From assembly GCA_030686995.1 (NCBI GenBank), contig CM060704.1, positions 172,481,718 to 172,545,717 of the forward strand: a DNA stretch of 64,000 nucleotides, read 5' to 3'. This document shows positions 24,866-36,957 of this stretch, piece after piece (within the stretch, counting starts at the first letter, position 1; each line of letters begins with the position of its first letter). Both the position numbers and the translations under genes were made by a program. The notes beneath the pieces were generated by a model. The model was given only the letters and a program-made list of their open reading frames with translations, had not been told where the DNA came from and did no database searches. The stretch comes from Artemisia argyi (lineage: Eukaryota > Streptophyta > Magnoliopsida > Asterales > Asteraceae).

Positions 24866-25334
24866 GTTTTGGGCTATAGCGTGCACCTATAGGGTTGATT
24901 TGATTTGGTTAGATATTTTGGTTGGAAGATTGAGGCCTAGTCTAGCTAGCAAGCGTTTTGCGTATATGTCCACTATATGATATTATGAACTTAAACCTAT
25001 GATCTCACCAGCGAAAGCTGACTTTTAGCACGTTTTCTCAGGTAATTAAGTGATGCTCTATGGATGCTTGGGAGTGGAGGCTTGGCAATGGCACCGGTTA
25101 TGGATCTATTTTTCTAAAACTCTGATAAACTATTGTGGACCTATGTTTATTTCTTTTGGGCCTTACTTTGGATAATTATTGGGATAAATGTAAACTTTAA
25201 AACCCATTTTGGTTGTGTTTTCTTATGTTTACTTTATCTCGTTCTTTCATGACTTTGAATGGATACCAATCCCCGTAGCACCCCGAAAGCTTGTTGAGTC
25301 TTCCGCTGTATCAAATTTTGGGGGTGTTACAGAT

Positions 25335-25347
25335 TGGTATCAGAGCC
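25335..25347 (+). other. Primer-binding site, tRNA-Met type
   Basis: TGGTATCAGAGCC begins 4 bases after the 5' LTR end, the usual position and sequence for a tRNA-Met-primed plant gypsy element. Confidence 0.85.
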
Positions 25348-25748
25348 AAGGTTATAGAGAACTAGGTAAATAGACCCCTAAACTATAACCGATTTTTATA
25401 GAAAACGATCCTCGACCATTGCCCGCCAGCCCGCCAAGCCGAAGCATCATTGTTATTATTGAGGTATTATGAGATTATTGAGATGATTGATAGATTTGGG
25501 ATTCTTGAGATGATTTGAGGTTTTGAGGTTTATTGATTTAGTAATATGATGGCGTTTTGAGGAATTATATGCGTTTTGAGGAATTATATGGCTAAATTGT
25601 TTTACGAATGGTTTTAGTAATGCGGTATTTTAAATCTTTCTTGGTTATATATGATTTGGGATTATATGGCGATTTTGATATGGTATTTGAGTTCGCGGTT
25701 TAGCTGTTTTGAAACACTTACACCTACCCTACGTCGTTGTCACAGACT

Positions 25749-26830
25749 ATGGCCTCCCGTACGCCTGATGTTGTTGAGGATATTCTTACTGCACCGGTAT
25801 TTCTAGCACAGTTCACCATGGCTCCTGATGATCCTTACCAGGTTGCCATGCATTCAGCTACTGTGTCACTGACAGCTTCTACTTCAGCACCACCTGCTGC
25901 ATCTACGCAGGGACCCTCATCTTCTCTAGGGCTCCCTGGTACATCGAGGCAGCTTACTCTTCATCAGGCTTTGGCTCGTGTGGCTCCACGTTTTGCCTAC
26001 CGAGCTACGGCACGTATGTCGGCACGCCCTACTTCACCACCTTTACAAATAGATGCTCACTCTCTCCTGTCAAAGGCGCCGCCCACATCATTGCGTCGTC
26101 GTCCTAGATCACCTACCCCTTCACCACATGGTTCACCTGTTAGGAGACGACGATTGATGATGTACCCTTCCGATGAGGAGGAGGAGGAGTACGAGGGTGG
26201 GATGAGGCTGATGACCTTCAGGAGGCTGAGTAGGGTGATGATGATGACCTTGAGAAGGAGGATGACCCTCAGGAGGAGGAGATGCCTGATGATGATGAGT
26301 TGTTAGTGCCGCCAGCTCAGGCTGAGGAGCCTGATTCACCTATACATCCGATTGAGCCTGTTTCACCTGACCATCCATTTTTGTTTGAGTTGCCACCTGG
26401 TAGTCCCGTTGAGTCGGATGCACCTTCTGAGGTTTCTGCTGAGCATGCAGAGTTAGGTGAGACTGGTAGGATGTGGGCTCAGATTACTGCACAGGGCGAG
26501 AGGATCTCGCGATTATCTGATCGACTTGAGAGAGTTATTGGAGAGTTTATAGCGGATCTGAGAGTTGATATGACTGTGGTTGTAGGCAGGACTACTAAGA
26601 TGAGGAGAGTTTTTATGGAGGTTCATGAGCATATCGAGAGTTTACAGCGAGGTTTTATTACAGCTCGAGAGGCCGACCGCAAGTTATGGCAAAGGAATGC
26701 CGAGCTGGAGAAGGAGGTGGCTGACCTCAAGAGAGACAGCGACACCCATAGTGTGGAGTTAGGATCATTATGGAGAGATCTTGATGGCTTGAGGCAGGAG
26801 TTGAGGAGCCTCCGCCAACAGCGTGGCTAG
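25749..26830 (+). pseudogene. Extra ORF between 5' LTR and gag
   Basis: An ATG at 25749 opens a Ser/Thr/Pro-rich N-terminus, then a basic stretch (SLRRRPRSPTPSPHGSPVRR) and an acidic run (SDEEEEEYEGG). Near 26200 the frame shifts and a TAG lies near 26230; the acidic run continues in the other frame and leads into a helical C-terminal half rich in Glu, Arg and Leu (ISRLSDRLERVIGEF, ADRKLWQRNAELEKEV), a probable coiled coil, ending at 26830. The layout and matching composition on both sides of the break indicate one original ORF of about 360 residues, now broken. It has no similarity I recognise to gag or pol. Extra pre-gag ORFs are known in Tat/Ogre gypsy elements but are not a standard chromovirus feature. 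Confidence 0.6.
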
Positions 26831-27191
26831 ATGTTTGAGCTATGTTATCTTGTTGCTTTCCTAACCGAGGAGTGTTCGGTTGGAAAAGCTAGTCATCCTA
26901 TTTTGATGTATTTTTCGTTGATTACTTGTCTTGTTGGGACGATTATTAGCTTTTGTGTTTTTCGGTAGTTGGAACGATGTTGGATCTTTATTGTATGGTT
27001 GATGGTTATTATTATTATATGGTATTATGTGGTTTTGGATATTGTGGAAATTGAGTCCCTATTCGCCTTATTGATGTCTTGTGGTGTATTGTTGATATTC
27101 TTTCCATGACTTGGCTTCGTTGATTTAATTCTTGTTGAGCATATGATAAGTTCTATCGGAGACTCATGAACTTGTATGATGTTTCAGATCA

Positions 27192-28217
27192 ATGGCCCCA
27201 CGACGAAACCCTGTTAGAGCTACCAGAACTGGTCCTGCAATGACTACCCCTGGTCGTCGAGGACGCCGTCCTACTCGAAATGTTGAGACCCCTACTCCTG
27301 ATAACCTGGACACTACTAACCGCAACAACAGAAATCAAAATGTTGATGTTCAGGGAGATAATGATCATGTTCCACTTAATGCACCTACTGTGGATCAAGC
27401 AATGATCAATCAACTTGTGGAGCAACGAGTTGCTGAGCTACTAGCTGAGTCAAATCATTCCAACAATTCTGCTGGAACATTTCCACCTGTTCGTGCTAAT
27501 GGATGTAGCTACAAGGAGTTTAAGATCTGTGGACCCGTTGAGTTTGGTGGAACTGAAGGAGTGGTCTACTTGGTCAGGTGGATAGAGAAGACTGAGTCAG
27601 TGTTTAATGTCAGTGGTTGTGCGGAGAATACGAAGGTAAAGTTTGCTTCTTTTACCTTCAAGGATGAAGCTTTAACTTGGTGGAACAATTACCGTAACTC
27701 GGTTAGGAGTGATGTGACTTATGCTATGACTTGGGAGCAATCTAAGTCTTTGCTGATTCAGACTTACTGCCCAAGGAATGAGATTAAGAAGCTGGAGATT
27801 GAGTTCTGGAACCATAAGGTGAAAGGTACTGATATGGCAACTTACAATCGTCGTTATCGAGAGTTAGCCTTACTTTGTCCCGATATGGTTAGGACTGAGA
27901 CTCAAAGGATTGAGAGGTATACCGATGGGTTGCCAGTAGCTACAAGGAACGATGTGATTTCTGCTAAGCCTACAAACATCCATGAGGCTTTCACGATTGC
28001 TCAACAATTGATGGACTCGTTGGCATTGGAAAAAGCTGAGAAAGACAAGAGTGGAAAGAGGAAGAGGGATGGTCCTATAAGGGTAGTGATCGTCGAAACA
28101 AGCGACAAACAACTACTAGAGCTTATGCTATGGGAGATGGAGACAAGAAGAACTACAATGGAGATGCACCTAAGTGTAACCGATGTTACAAGCATCATTC
28201 TTGTCGATGTACTGTGA
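27192..28217 (+). pseudogene. Chromovirus gag, frameshifted before the zinc knuckles
   Basis: The ATG at 27192 follows a 360-bp spacer after the extra ORF. The N-terminus is basic and Arg/Pro-rich; the capsid region shows the retrotransposon gag pattern YKEFKICGPVEFGGTEGV, TFKDEALTWWNNY and RYRELALLCPDMV. Near 28080, after KRKRDGP, the gag frame diverges and ends at 28217. The nucleocapsid knuckles continue in another frame as the start of the pol reading frame. In related elements gag and pol form one frame, so this is a disabling frameshift rather than an obvious programmed one, though I cannot exclude the latter. Confidence 0.85.
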
Positions 28218-31200
28218 TGTGCAAGAATTGCTCTAAGATGGGACACATAGCTAAGGATTGTAGAGCTCGACCACTTGCTATGGTTCAAGCTACTCCTGAA
28301 ACTATGAGCAAGGCAAATGTTACTTGCTATGGATGTGGAAAGAAGGGACATTATAGGAATGAGTGTAGGGAATCGTGGAATCGAGGGAATCAAGGATCGG
28401 GTGGTAATGGGTACAATAATGGAAACCGTGGAGCTGGAGGAAACCGTGGACGACAAGATAATGGGGACCAACGTGTGGAAGCTGGAGCTGCTCATGGGAG
28501 AGTGTATGCACTTGGGAACGAGAGAGGAGAAGATCCGAACGTCGTTACTGGTACGTTCCTTCTCAATAATCGTTATGCTTCCATACTATTTGATACTGGT
28601 GCCGATAAGAGTTTTGTATCCACTAAGTTTGCACCCTTACTAGAGAAACCCCCGATGGCCTTAGGAATTGGTTATGATGTAGAGTTAGCTAATGGGAACA
28701 TAGAGAGGATTAGGACTATCATACGCGGTTGCACGTTAAACTTTCTGAATCGTCCTTTCAGCATAGATCTTCTACCCGTCACGTTAGGAAGTTTTGATGT
28801 TATTATTGGTATGGATTGGTTGTCGAAATATCGTGCTCATATACTTTGCGATGAGAAGATCGTGCGTGTGCCTTACGACAAGGAGATTCTGAACATACCA
28901 GGAGATAGAAAGGATTTGAGAGACCCATCTAGATTAGCGGTCATATCTTGCACCAAATTGCCGAAGCTAATGGAAAAAGGATGTTACCTTTTCTTAGCTC
29001 AAATTTCTGAGAAAGGAGGGAAGGAGAAGAAGGAAAGGTGCATTGGAGGTGTGCCTATAGTTCGTGATTTTTCGGATGTGTTTCCCGATGATTTGCCGGG
29101 AATCCCGCCTACTAGACAAGTGGAATTTCAGATTGAGTTGATACCTGGTGCTGCACCTGTAGCACGAGCGCCTTATCGTCTTGCACCTACTGAATTAGAA
29201 GAGTTGTCGAAACAATTAGCGGAGTTGGCCGAAAAGGGATTTATAAGACCAAGTTCTTCGCCTTGGGGAGCCCCGGTCTTATTTGTGAAGAAGAAGGATG
29301 GATCGTTTCGCATGTGTATTGATTATCGAGAGTTGAACAAGTTAACGGTGAAGAATAGATACCCGTTACCGAGGATCGACGATTTGTTCGATCAGCTTCA
29401 AGGATCGAGTGTGTATTCGAAGATCGATTTGAGATCGGGATATCATCAGCTTCGAGTTCGTGAGGAAGATATTCCGAAAACGGCTTTCAGAACCCGTTAC
29501 GGGCATTACGAGTTTCAGGTAATGCCGTTTGGGTTGACTAACACACCGGCGGTATTCATGGACCTCATGAATCGGGTGTGTAAGCCTTACTTAGATAAGT
29601 TTGTGATTGTGTTTATCGACGACATTCTAATTTATTCGAAGAATGAGAAGGAGCATGAGGAGCATCTGAGGCTTATTTTAGAATTGCTCAGGAAGGAGAA
29701 ACTGTATGCCAAGTTTTCTAAATGTGAATTTTGGATTCCGACGGTACAATTTCTGAGTCATGTAATTGATAGACAAGGAGTTCACGTAGATTCTGCTAAG
29801 ATTGAAGCGATTAAAGATTGGGCTGCACCTACGACCCCAACAGAAGTTCGTCAATTTTTGGGTTTAGCTGGTTATTACCGAAGATTCATTGAGGGATTTT
29901 CGAAGATAGCAAAACCGTTGACCAAATTGACTCAAAAGAGTGTTAAGTATGAATGGGGAGATAAGGAAGAGGAAGCATTTCAGTTACTTAAGGAAATGTT
30001 GTGTAGTGCTCCTATCTTAGCGTTACCTGAAGGTAACGAGGACTTCGTCGTCTATTGTGACGCTTCTCATAAAGGTTTGGGAGCTGTGTTGATGCAACGG
30101 GAGAAAGTGATAGCTTATGTTTCCCGACAGCTCAAGAAGCACGAGAAGAACTACACCACCCATGATTTGGAGTTAGGTGCTGTGGTTTTTGCTTTGAGGA
30201 TATGGAGACATTACTTGTATGGAACCAAGTGTGTAGTGTTTACTGACCACAAAAGTCTGCAACACATTTTGAACCAAAAAGAGCTTAACATGAGACAGCG
30301 ACGTTGGATTGAGTTGCTAAGCAATTATGATTGTGAAATTCGCTACCATCCTGGTAAAGCAAACGTTGTTGCTGATGCTCTTAGTCGAAAGGAGAGAATT
30401 CCACCGTTACGAGTTAGGTCATTAGGAATGACTATCGTATCGCCATTACCGTCTCAAATATTAGAAGCTCAAACGGAAGCGTTGAAAGCAGAGAATCGAC
30501 CTGCTGAGAACATATTTGGGATGGCAGAAAATGAGAAAGGATTCGTTGAGCGTTCTGATGGAGTATTATGTTTTTGGAGACCGAAGTTGGGTACCATTGT
30601 ATGGAGGAATTCGAGAGTTGATTATGCACGAGTCGCATAAGTCAAGATACTCTATTCATCCTGGGTCTGACAAGATGTACCAGGATTTGAAAAAGTTATG
30701 TTGGTGGCCAAATATGAAGGCAGATATAGCGTTGTATGTTAGTAAGTGTTTGACTTGTTCTAAGGTTAAAGCCGAACATCAAAGACCGTCAGGATTATTG
30801 ACGCAGCCAGAACTCCCGGTTTGGAAATGGGAGCGGATCACGATGGACTTTATTACCAAATTACCAAAGACAGCTAGCGGTTGTGACGCTATATGGGTAA
30901 TTGTGGATCGATTGACTAAGTCTGCTCATTTCCTGGCGATTAGTGAAGATGATAGTGTTGACAAACTTGCGAGGTTGTATGTGAAGGAGATTGTTTCTCG
31001 GCATGGAGTTCCGATATCAATTATTTCTGACCGCGACAGCCGTTTTACATCAGCGTTGTGGCGATCACTTCAAACCGCTTTGGGGAAGAGACTTGATATG
31101 AGTACTGCATATCACCCCCAAACCGATGGTCAAAGTGAGAGAACTATTCAGACTTTGGAGGATATGCTTCGTGCATGCATAATAGACTTTGGTAAAGGCT

Positions 31201-31871
31201 GGGAGAAATATCTACCCCTTGCGGAGTTCTCCTATAACAATAGCTACCACACAAGTCTTAAGGCTGCACCGTTTGAAGCTTTGTATGGTCGTAAATGTCG
31301 TTCACCTATTGGTTGGGCAGAAGTTGGAGATAGCCAACTCACAGGCCCTGAGCTTATTTTAGAAACTACTGAGAAAGTAACGCAAATTCGAGATCGACTG
31401 CAAGCAGCTAGAGATAGGCAGAAAAGTTACGCCGATCAGAGGCGTAAACCCCTAGAATTCCAGGTTAGAGACAAAGTGATGCTGAAAGTCTCGCCTTGGA
31501 AGGGTGTGATACGTTTTGGGAAACGTGGGAAACTAAATCCCCGCTACATTGGACCATTTCTTATTTTGGAAAGAATTGGGCCCGTAGCTTATCGATTGGA
31601 ATTACCACCAGAATTGAATAAAGTTCATGATGTGTTTCATGTTAGCAATTTGAAGAAGTGTCTTTCGGAGGAAACGCCAATTATACCAATTAAGGATATT
31701 CGTGTGGATGAGAGTTTAAATTTTGTGGAAGAGCCGATTGAGATATTGGATAGAGAGATTAAACGACTTAAGAGAAGTCGCATCCCGCTCATCAAAGTTC
31801 GTTGGAATTCGCGGCATGGACCGGAATTCACGTGGGAACGTGAGGATGAGTTTCGAAAGAGATATCCGTAG
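28085..31871 (+). pseudogene. Chromovirus pol: protease, RT, RNase H, integrase, chromodomain
   Basis: The frame continues gag with two CCHC knuckles ([14 protein letters not shown] and [14 protein letters not shown]). Next come the aspartic protease ([11 protein letters not shown]), reverse transcriptase with [11 protein letters not shown], and RNase H with [14 protein letters not shown] and TDHKSLQHI. Near 30570 a T-run frameshift moves the reading into a second frame that encodes the integrase zinc-binding region (HHCC pattern ending CLTCSKVK), the D,D,E core ([30 protein letters not shown]), and a C-terminal chromodomain ([14 protein letters not shown] ... [14 protein letters not shown]) ending at 31871. 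Catalytic residues look intact, so the frameshifts are the main lesions. Confidence 0.92.
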
Positions 31872-31925
31872 CTTTTTACTTCGTAGATGGGCTGTTCCGA
31901 GAGAAACCCGGGACGGGTTCCTTCT

Positions 31926-31938
31926 GAGGCTGGGAGGA
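31926..31938 (+). other. Polypurine tract
   Basis: GAGGCTGGGAGGA lies directly before the 3' LTR start. It is mostly purine and is the likely plus-strand primer. Confidence 0.6.
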
Positions 31939-33943
31939 TGTGACAACTGGAAAAACAGGGAGCCGTTTTTAAAACCCGCATTACATTAAAAATTATAATT
32001 TTGGAATTTTCGAAAATTTTATTGTGACGAGATGTTTTATGAACGTTGGAATGTGAATTTGATCGTACGTTAATTATGAGAATTTGATTATTTATTTATG
32101 GTTTGGTTTGGTTCGTTCGTGATGACTTATTTTTGAGATCGTTATTTTGGCACTACATTGACTCCGGCACTAGGTTAACCTAACAATTTTAATTATTTTA
32201 ATATTAGTTTGGATATTATTATTTTGGAATGTATCGCGAGGTTTTGATTATTTTTAGAACGAGTTCGGTTTGAGAAAGTTGTTTGGTTATTTAAGGTTTC
32301 GGGTTTGGCCCGTGTATTTACACCGGGCTACTTAGCCCACTACACTCTCATTATTCTTATTATTATTACTAAAAAGTTTTTTTTTTTTTTAAATTACATT
32401 AAACCGTCCTTGTGGTCCGGTTTAGCAACATACCCGCACAACACCCCCGCTATTTTCACACATTCTCTCTCTCTACACTTCATCTTCAACCCCCCAAACC
32501 CTAGCCACCGTATTTTTCCGGCCACCACCGCCGTCACCACCGCTCCCCCATCAAAACCGATACCACCAATCAACTCCCCACATCATTCTCTACCCGATCT
32601 ATATAAACACGCGCCCTATATCTACCTTTTTCATCTCGATTTCACCACAAATTCGTCATTATTTGTCTTGGTTTGAAGATCCTTTCAATTTGGTCTTGGG
32701 AATCGAAGGTACGATGAGCTTTGGCTCGTATTTTGGTTAAAGTCGTGAACTAGGGTCACGAATTTGTTTTCTTTTCGGGTTTTCTTGGTTATTAACGCGA
32801 GATTTAAATGGGTTTTGATGAAATGGATTAAGGAAAAGTGTTTGGTATCCGGGTTCATGATGTTCTCGATGGGTCGAGGCTTAACCGAGAGCTATGGCTC
32901 TCGGCTTGGGTTCTTGGTTGTGTTATTTTGGCCATTTGATGATTATTGGATTCTTGTTGCTTGTTTGTGATGTTGGTTGACCCTTGTGGTCGTTTGGATT
33001 TTCGGCCGACACCCCAAGGGGGCTGTTTGGGTCGAGTTGGCTCGAGCTAGAGCAAGCCGAGACCTAATGGTCTCGGGTGGGACTCACGTACCCTATTTCG
33101 GGTATAATATTGACCCGGGTTGACTTGGTAAATCAACCCGTAATTGATTATGTATTCGGTTGTTATGTTTACTTGTCGGATTATTATTGGTGTTGTCGTG
33201 GTTGTGATTTTTGACCATGGATTCTTATTTGGACTTGAAGTGGTATATTTGGAATTACGAGTTATATTGGAGATGTGTTGTCGAATGTGGAATTTGGGGA
33301 CCGATTGTGAGACGGTCATTAGATGACGGAGATAGGTTAGTTGGGTGCCGCAGGTAAGCTATTGATTGGTTGTTGAGCGAGGCCTAGTCCCGAACTAGGT
33401 AAGCTATTGGATTGATTATAGAGCGAGGCCTAAACTTGAGCTAGGTAAGCTAGTGATTGGATTGTTTTGGGCTATAGCGTGCACCTATAGGGTTGATTTG
33501 ATTTGGTTGATTTGATTTGGTCGGATATTTTGGTTGGAAGATTGAGGCCTAGTCTAGCTAGCAAGCGTTTTGCGTATATGTCCACTATATGATATTATGA
33601 ACTTAAACCTATGGTCTCACCAGCGAAAGCTGTCTTTTAGCACGTTTTCTCAGGTAATTAAGTGATGCTCTATGGATGCTTGGGAGTGGAGGCTTGGCAA
33701 TGGCACCGGTTATGGATCTATTTTTCTAAAACTCTGATAAACTATTGTGGACCTATGTTTATTTCTTTTGGGCTTTACTTTGGATAATTATTGGGATAAA
33801 TGTAAACTTTAAAACCCGTTTTGGTTGTGTTTTCTTATGTTTATTTTATCTCGTTCTTTCATGACTTTGAATGAATACCAATCCCCGTAGCACCCCGAAA
33901 GCTTGTTGAGTCTTCCGCTGTATCAAATTTTGGGGGTGTTACA
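31939..33943 (+). repeat. 3' LTR of the chromovirus, 2.0 kb
   Basis: It aligns with the 5' LTR over its first about 1.4 kb and its last about 0.6 kb. At about 33351 it jumps from GTTGGGTGCCG directly to CAGGTAAGCTATTGATTGG, omitting about 1.4 kb including the AT microsatellite and part of the tandem repeats. Because both LTRs are made from one template at insertion, the deletion post-dates integration. Confidence 0.92.
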
Positions 33944-33948
33944 CTTTT

Positions 33949-34094
33949 AGACATCGAAATTTGAAAAAAAAAATAATAATAAATAATAAAAAAAATAACT
34001 TTCTTCTCATCTTTTTCATACACCACCATCTTTTATCTTAGAGAAAAATTTCAGAATTTTTCGAATAAGTATTTATTTTTTCAAGTCTTTGTAG

Positions 34095-34130
<36 letters not shown>

Positions 34131-34770
34131 ATTATTCTTATGTTTTTGTGAATGACTCAATGTAAATTAAAGTATATTTATACTTCAATAGCTGCAAATA
34201 GACTTTGTTTGAGAAAAGTTAAATACTAATTGTGTTTAATTACAACTAAATGTATAAGTTATTTATGTACGAAAAATGAGATTTCTTTTAGCATGCACGT
34301 TACTGCGGGAGTAAAAACATTTATTTTGAAGCTACAAAATAAGGTTATTACACTAATATGGTTTTTTAGCAAAAAATATTAACAATAATAAGAAAAATAA
34401 TGTAAAGGAATAAAAGTATAAAGTGTGACAGGTTTAAAAGTTCATTTGTTATATTGTCAAACTTACAGAGTATTAAAATATATAATATAATGAATTTTAA
34501 GTTATTTTGTATTATTAGTGAGCTTAATTTGGGTGACTTACAAAAATTAATGAGTTAATAGGTTATTTTTGTATTTCTATCTAATCAAAGGGGTTGTTTT
34601 TGTAGTTATGATAAATGTTTTGTAGATATACAGTAGAATAACATTTGTGAAATATAATTGATTTGCATACTTTACATTTTTATTGTCACACTCTATTTTG
34701 TGTATCATACAGTTGTACATTATTAATAACTTGTTTTAACTGTATGTACAATAAAGTGTGCAAATATATA
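33949..34770. other. AT-rich intergenic stretch
   Basis: It contains poly-T near 34099-34126 and no gene-like ORF. Bases 34757-34770 form the left target duplication of the LINE fragment. Confidence 0.4.
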
Positions 34771-35434
34771 GGAGTGTTTGTCTAAGTGGATTGAGCAGCG
34801 TCGTGTTATGGGGGTGTCAAGTCCAGTTAGACCCGTGTGCAATAAACTCGTGCCTAGGAAAGTTAATGTATCCGTTTAACGGGCATCAAATAGAAGAATT
34901 CCGATGCGAGTGGAGCTTGATAGAAAAGGCATCGATCTTGATTCACGTCTTTGTCCGCTATGTGACAATATGGAGGAATCAGTTGATCACTGCTTGGTGT
35001 TGTGCGAAAAATCTTTGACCGTTTGGGATAAGATATTTGCGTGGTGGGGTGTAGGACCAGTGAATAGTTTTAATTTCAGTAAAATGGCACGTCATAACGG
35101 TGATTCATTGACGGGAATGGATTTGTGGCAGGTCACTGTGTTCGTGACAAGTTATTATATGTGGAAAAACCAGAATTTGAAAGTTTTTAAAGGAAAATTA
35201 GAGAGCAGCTCTAGGATTTTCAGGATTTTTTTGAAATCTGTAACCCTTCTTCATTTGTTGGGCCCTTCAATTCACATAGCTCATGTGTATCTAGTTTGTA
35301 AATTTGCGTTTTTGGGTAGTGCTAGTTAGGGGTCCATATTGTGAGGCTAGTTCTGTTGTTTCTGATGTGCTCCTCTTGAAGCATGTCTCTTGAGAGTGTT
35401 TGGTTTAGTCTTTTATAAAATTGCCTTAAAAAAA
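34771..35434 (+). mobile_element. 5'-truncated LINE 3' end (zf-RVT domain)
   Basis: Only the C-terminus of a LINE reverse transcriptase remains: NKLVPRKVNV, then a TAA (34877-34879) where the family has Trp, then MRVELDRKGIDLDSRLCPLC and ESVDHCLVLCEKSLTVWDKI. This is the zinc-binding region found at the end of plant LINE RTs. A 3' UTR and short A tail follow. The fragment is flanked by a near-perfect duplication, TGTGCAAATATATA (34757-34770) and TGTGCAAATTATA (35435-35447). The 5' truncation and variable-length duplication fit target-primed reverse transcription. Confidence 0.85.
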
Positions 35435-35447
35435 TGTGCAAATTATA

Positions 35448-35917
35448 AAACAATATGAGCAAACCACCTCCCTTTGTGAAATGTCATTACTTAAATTAAA
35501 TATTTTTATTGATAGCCTTGCATATTTAATTAATTCAATTATTTGACACTAAACGTAGAATTCTTATAACTTAAGTACTATAAGATGCATACTCGCGCGA
35601 GTTTAATTTGTAGTCATTGCGAGAAAAACAATTATGAGTTATAAACGAAAAATGATAAAATTTGATGATATTTAAACTATTAATTTAGTTATGGATGATC
35701 ATCTCTAATCAAGGATATTTTAGTAATTTATCTTTCTTTTTTTTTTCTTTTTTCTTTTATTTCCTAAGTTTAAGGAGAATAATATAAATTGATTATAAGT
35801 AGAATATAGATAAGTGATTAAATATACTATTGTAGTTTGTTCAAAAAAAAAAAAAAAAAAAAAAAAACTATTGACGGACTTTAGTGAGAAAAAAAGTTTG
35901 GTAACATTTGTGTATAT
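35448..35917. other. AT-rich spacer before MULE-2
   Basis: No gene seen. A 23-A run lies at about 35844-35867. Confidence 0.35.
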
Positions 35918-35926
35918 TAACTATTA

Positions 35927-36208
35927 GGGAAAATTCCAATTGTAGGCCTAAAATCGAATTTTACATCACAATTGAGTCAATTTTCATACAAGTTCCAATT
36001 TTGGTCATGCGCGACTTGTGCTACTGTGCGACTCCATACATTGTGCGACACGTGGCATTACCCCACTATCATATCAACTATTTGCTGACCCCACTGCTAT
36101 TTTGTTTTATTCGAATATTGTGTGCGACTGACGGCTGTGCTACTTGTACTAGTGTGCGACTGGCGGCACGCAATCTTTCTTAGATTGCATGGGGAAGGAA
36201 CGCAAGCC
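35927..36208. repeat. Left TIR of MULE-2
   Basis: A 282-bp repeat containing four copies of TGTGCGAC (complement GTCGCACA) at variable spacing. It ends with AACGCAAGCC. It differs from the right TIR by a few substitutions and a 7-bp ACGGCCT insertion on the right. Confidence 0.95.
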
Positions 36209-36489
36209 CACTTGTTTATTTCTTTTATTAATTTTTTTTATTTTTCCATACTCTGTTTTTTTGCACTTCTTCTTCCTGAACAAGAAGTGTGTGTGTGATG
36301 CTCCCATTTTCTGTAACACTGTTCATTTGTAATTCATAATTAAGATTAATAATGATTGATAATAAGGTATGTTTTACTGTTTATATGTGAATATGTGCTT
36401 GTTTTAGTTGATTATTACTATGATTTGATAGGCATTTATGTTCTAGATGTATTAATCCTCTTAGGTATTAAGATACCTTGATTTCCCAT

Positions 36490-36497
36490 TATAAATA
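36490..36497 (+). promoter_or_regulatory. TATA box for the 118-aa gene
   Basis: TATAAATA, 104 bp before the ATG at 36601, with a pyrimidine-rich putative leader between. The spacing is appropriate for a pol II promoter. Confidence 0.55.
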
Positions 36498-36600
36498 GTT
36501 CCACAACCTAACACAATCTTATCACTACATTTCCGATCATCACCTATTACTTTTCCGATCATCAATTCCTTTCATAGTATCTCTCTAACTAAATCTGATA

Positions 36601-36957
36601 ATGCCTTCAACAAATTTCCCATTTCATGACCACCTAGCAGGTGAAGCTCGCTCTTTGAGCAGGGCTCGACAATTATTTGTCTACTTTGAGAGGCTCCGTG
36701 CAGCCAACCTCGCCGAGGAGGAAGAGCTGCGAGCCTATGTGGAGGAGGCCCGGCATAGAATAACAGAGACAGATCTGTATTTGTTCGAGCTCGGCCAGGT
36801 ATTTGGCTCGACTGTGGCTGCCCATGGCCGTCGTATGCTCAGGCTTGCTCGCTATCAGGATGTGTCAAGAATACTCTTGTACACACGTGCAGCAGATGAG
36901 GCCCGATACAATGCCGATCTACTCTTGGAGTTTATTGGCAGTGTGTTGCGTCTATAG
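36601..36957 (+). CDS. 118-aa orphan protein of MULE-2
   Basis: An ATG-to-TAG frame encodes a soluble, helical protein rich in Ala, Arg, Leu and Glu (LSRARQLFVYFERLRAANLA, EEEELRAYVEEARHRI). No transmembrane segment, signal peptide or zinc motif is visible. Base composition is much richer in G+C than the surrounding AT-rich DNA, and third positions are often G or C, which supports real coding and possibly capture from elsewhere. A TATA box lies upstream at a proper distance. It sits between the left TIR and Ulp1 gene A. It ends in a stop well before gene A, so I do not treat it as gene A's first exon. I do not recognise the family. Confidence 0.6.
   Translation: MPSTNFPFHDHLAGEARSLSRARQLFVYFERLRAANLAEEEELRAYVEEARHRITETDLYLFELGQVFGSTVAAHGRRMLRLARYQDVSRILLYTRAADEARYNADLLLEFIGSVLRL

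Larger units (their letters stand above)
21896..25331 (+). repeat. 5' LTR of the chromovirus, 3.44 kb
   Basis: The LTR runs from TGTGACAACTGG to TGTTACA. It contains a leader-like block (22380-22680) with a TATA box, an 82-bp AT microsatellite (23534-23615) and four tandem AGGCCTAG units (about 24678-24865). It is about 1.43 kb longer than the 3' LTR because the 3' copy lacks the segment from about 23293 to 24755. Confidence 0.93.
21896..33943 (+). mobile_element. Ty3/gypsy chromovirus (Tekay-like), 12.05 kb
   Basis: The element is bounded by LTRs starting TGTGACAACTGG and ending GGGGGTGTTACA, flanked by a perfect 5-bp duplication CTTTT (21891-21895 and 33944-33948). Order on + is 5' LTR, primer site, extra ORF, gag, protease, reverse transcriptase, RNase H, integrase with chromodomain, polypurine tract, 3' LTR. 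The pol order and integrase chromodomain place it in the chromoviruses; the integrase style suggests the Tekay/Del clade. Frameshifts in the pre-gag ORF, at gag/pol and before integrase, plus a stop, make it non-autonomous in this copy. LTRs differ at only a few percent over aligned parts, so insertion is fairly recent. Confidence 0.93.

Noticed and set aside
28001..28495. Ser/Thr-rich minus-strand frame of 164 aa
   Set aside because: Antisense shadow of the gag/pol knuckle region.
36601..36957. 118-aa ORF as first exon of Ulp1 gene A
   Set aside because: It ends in its own stop with no good donor before it, and gene B starts with short unrelated exons near its TIR.
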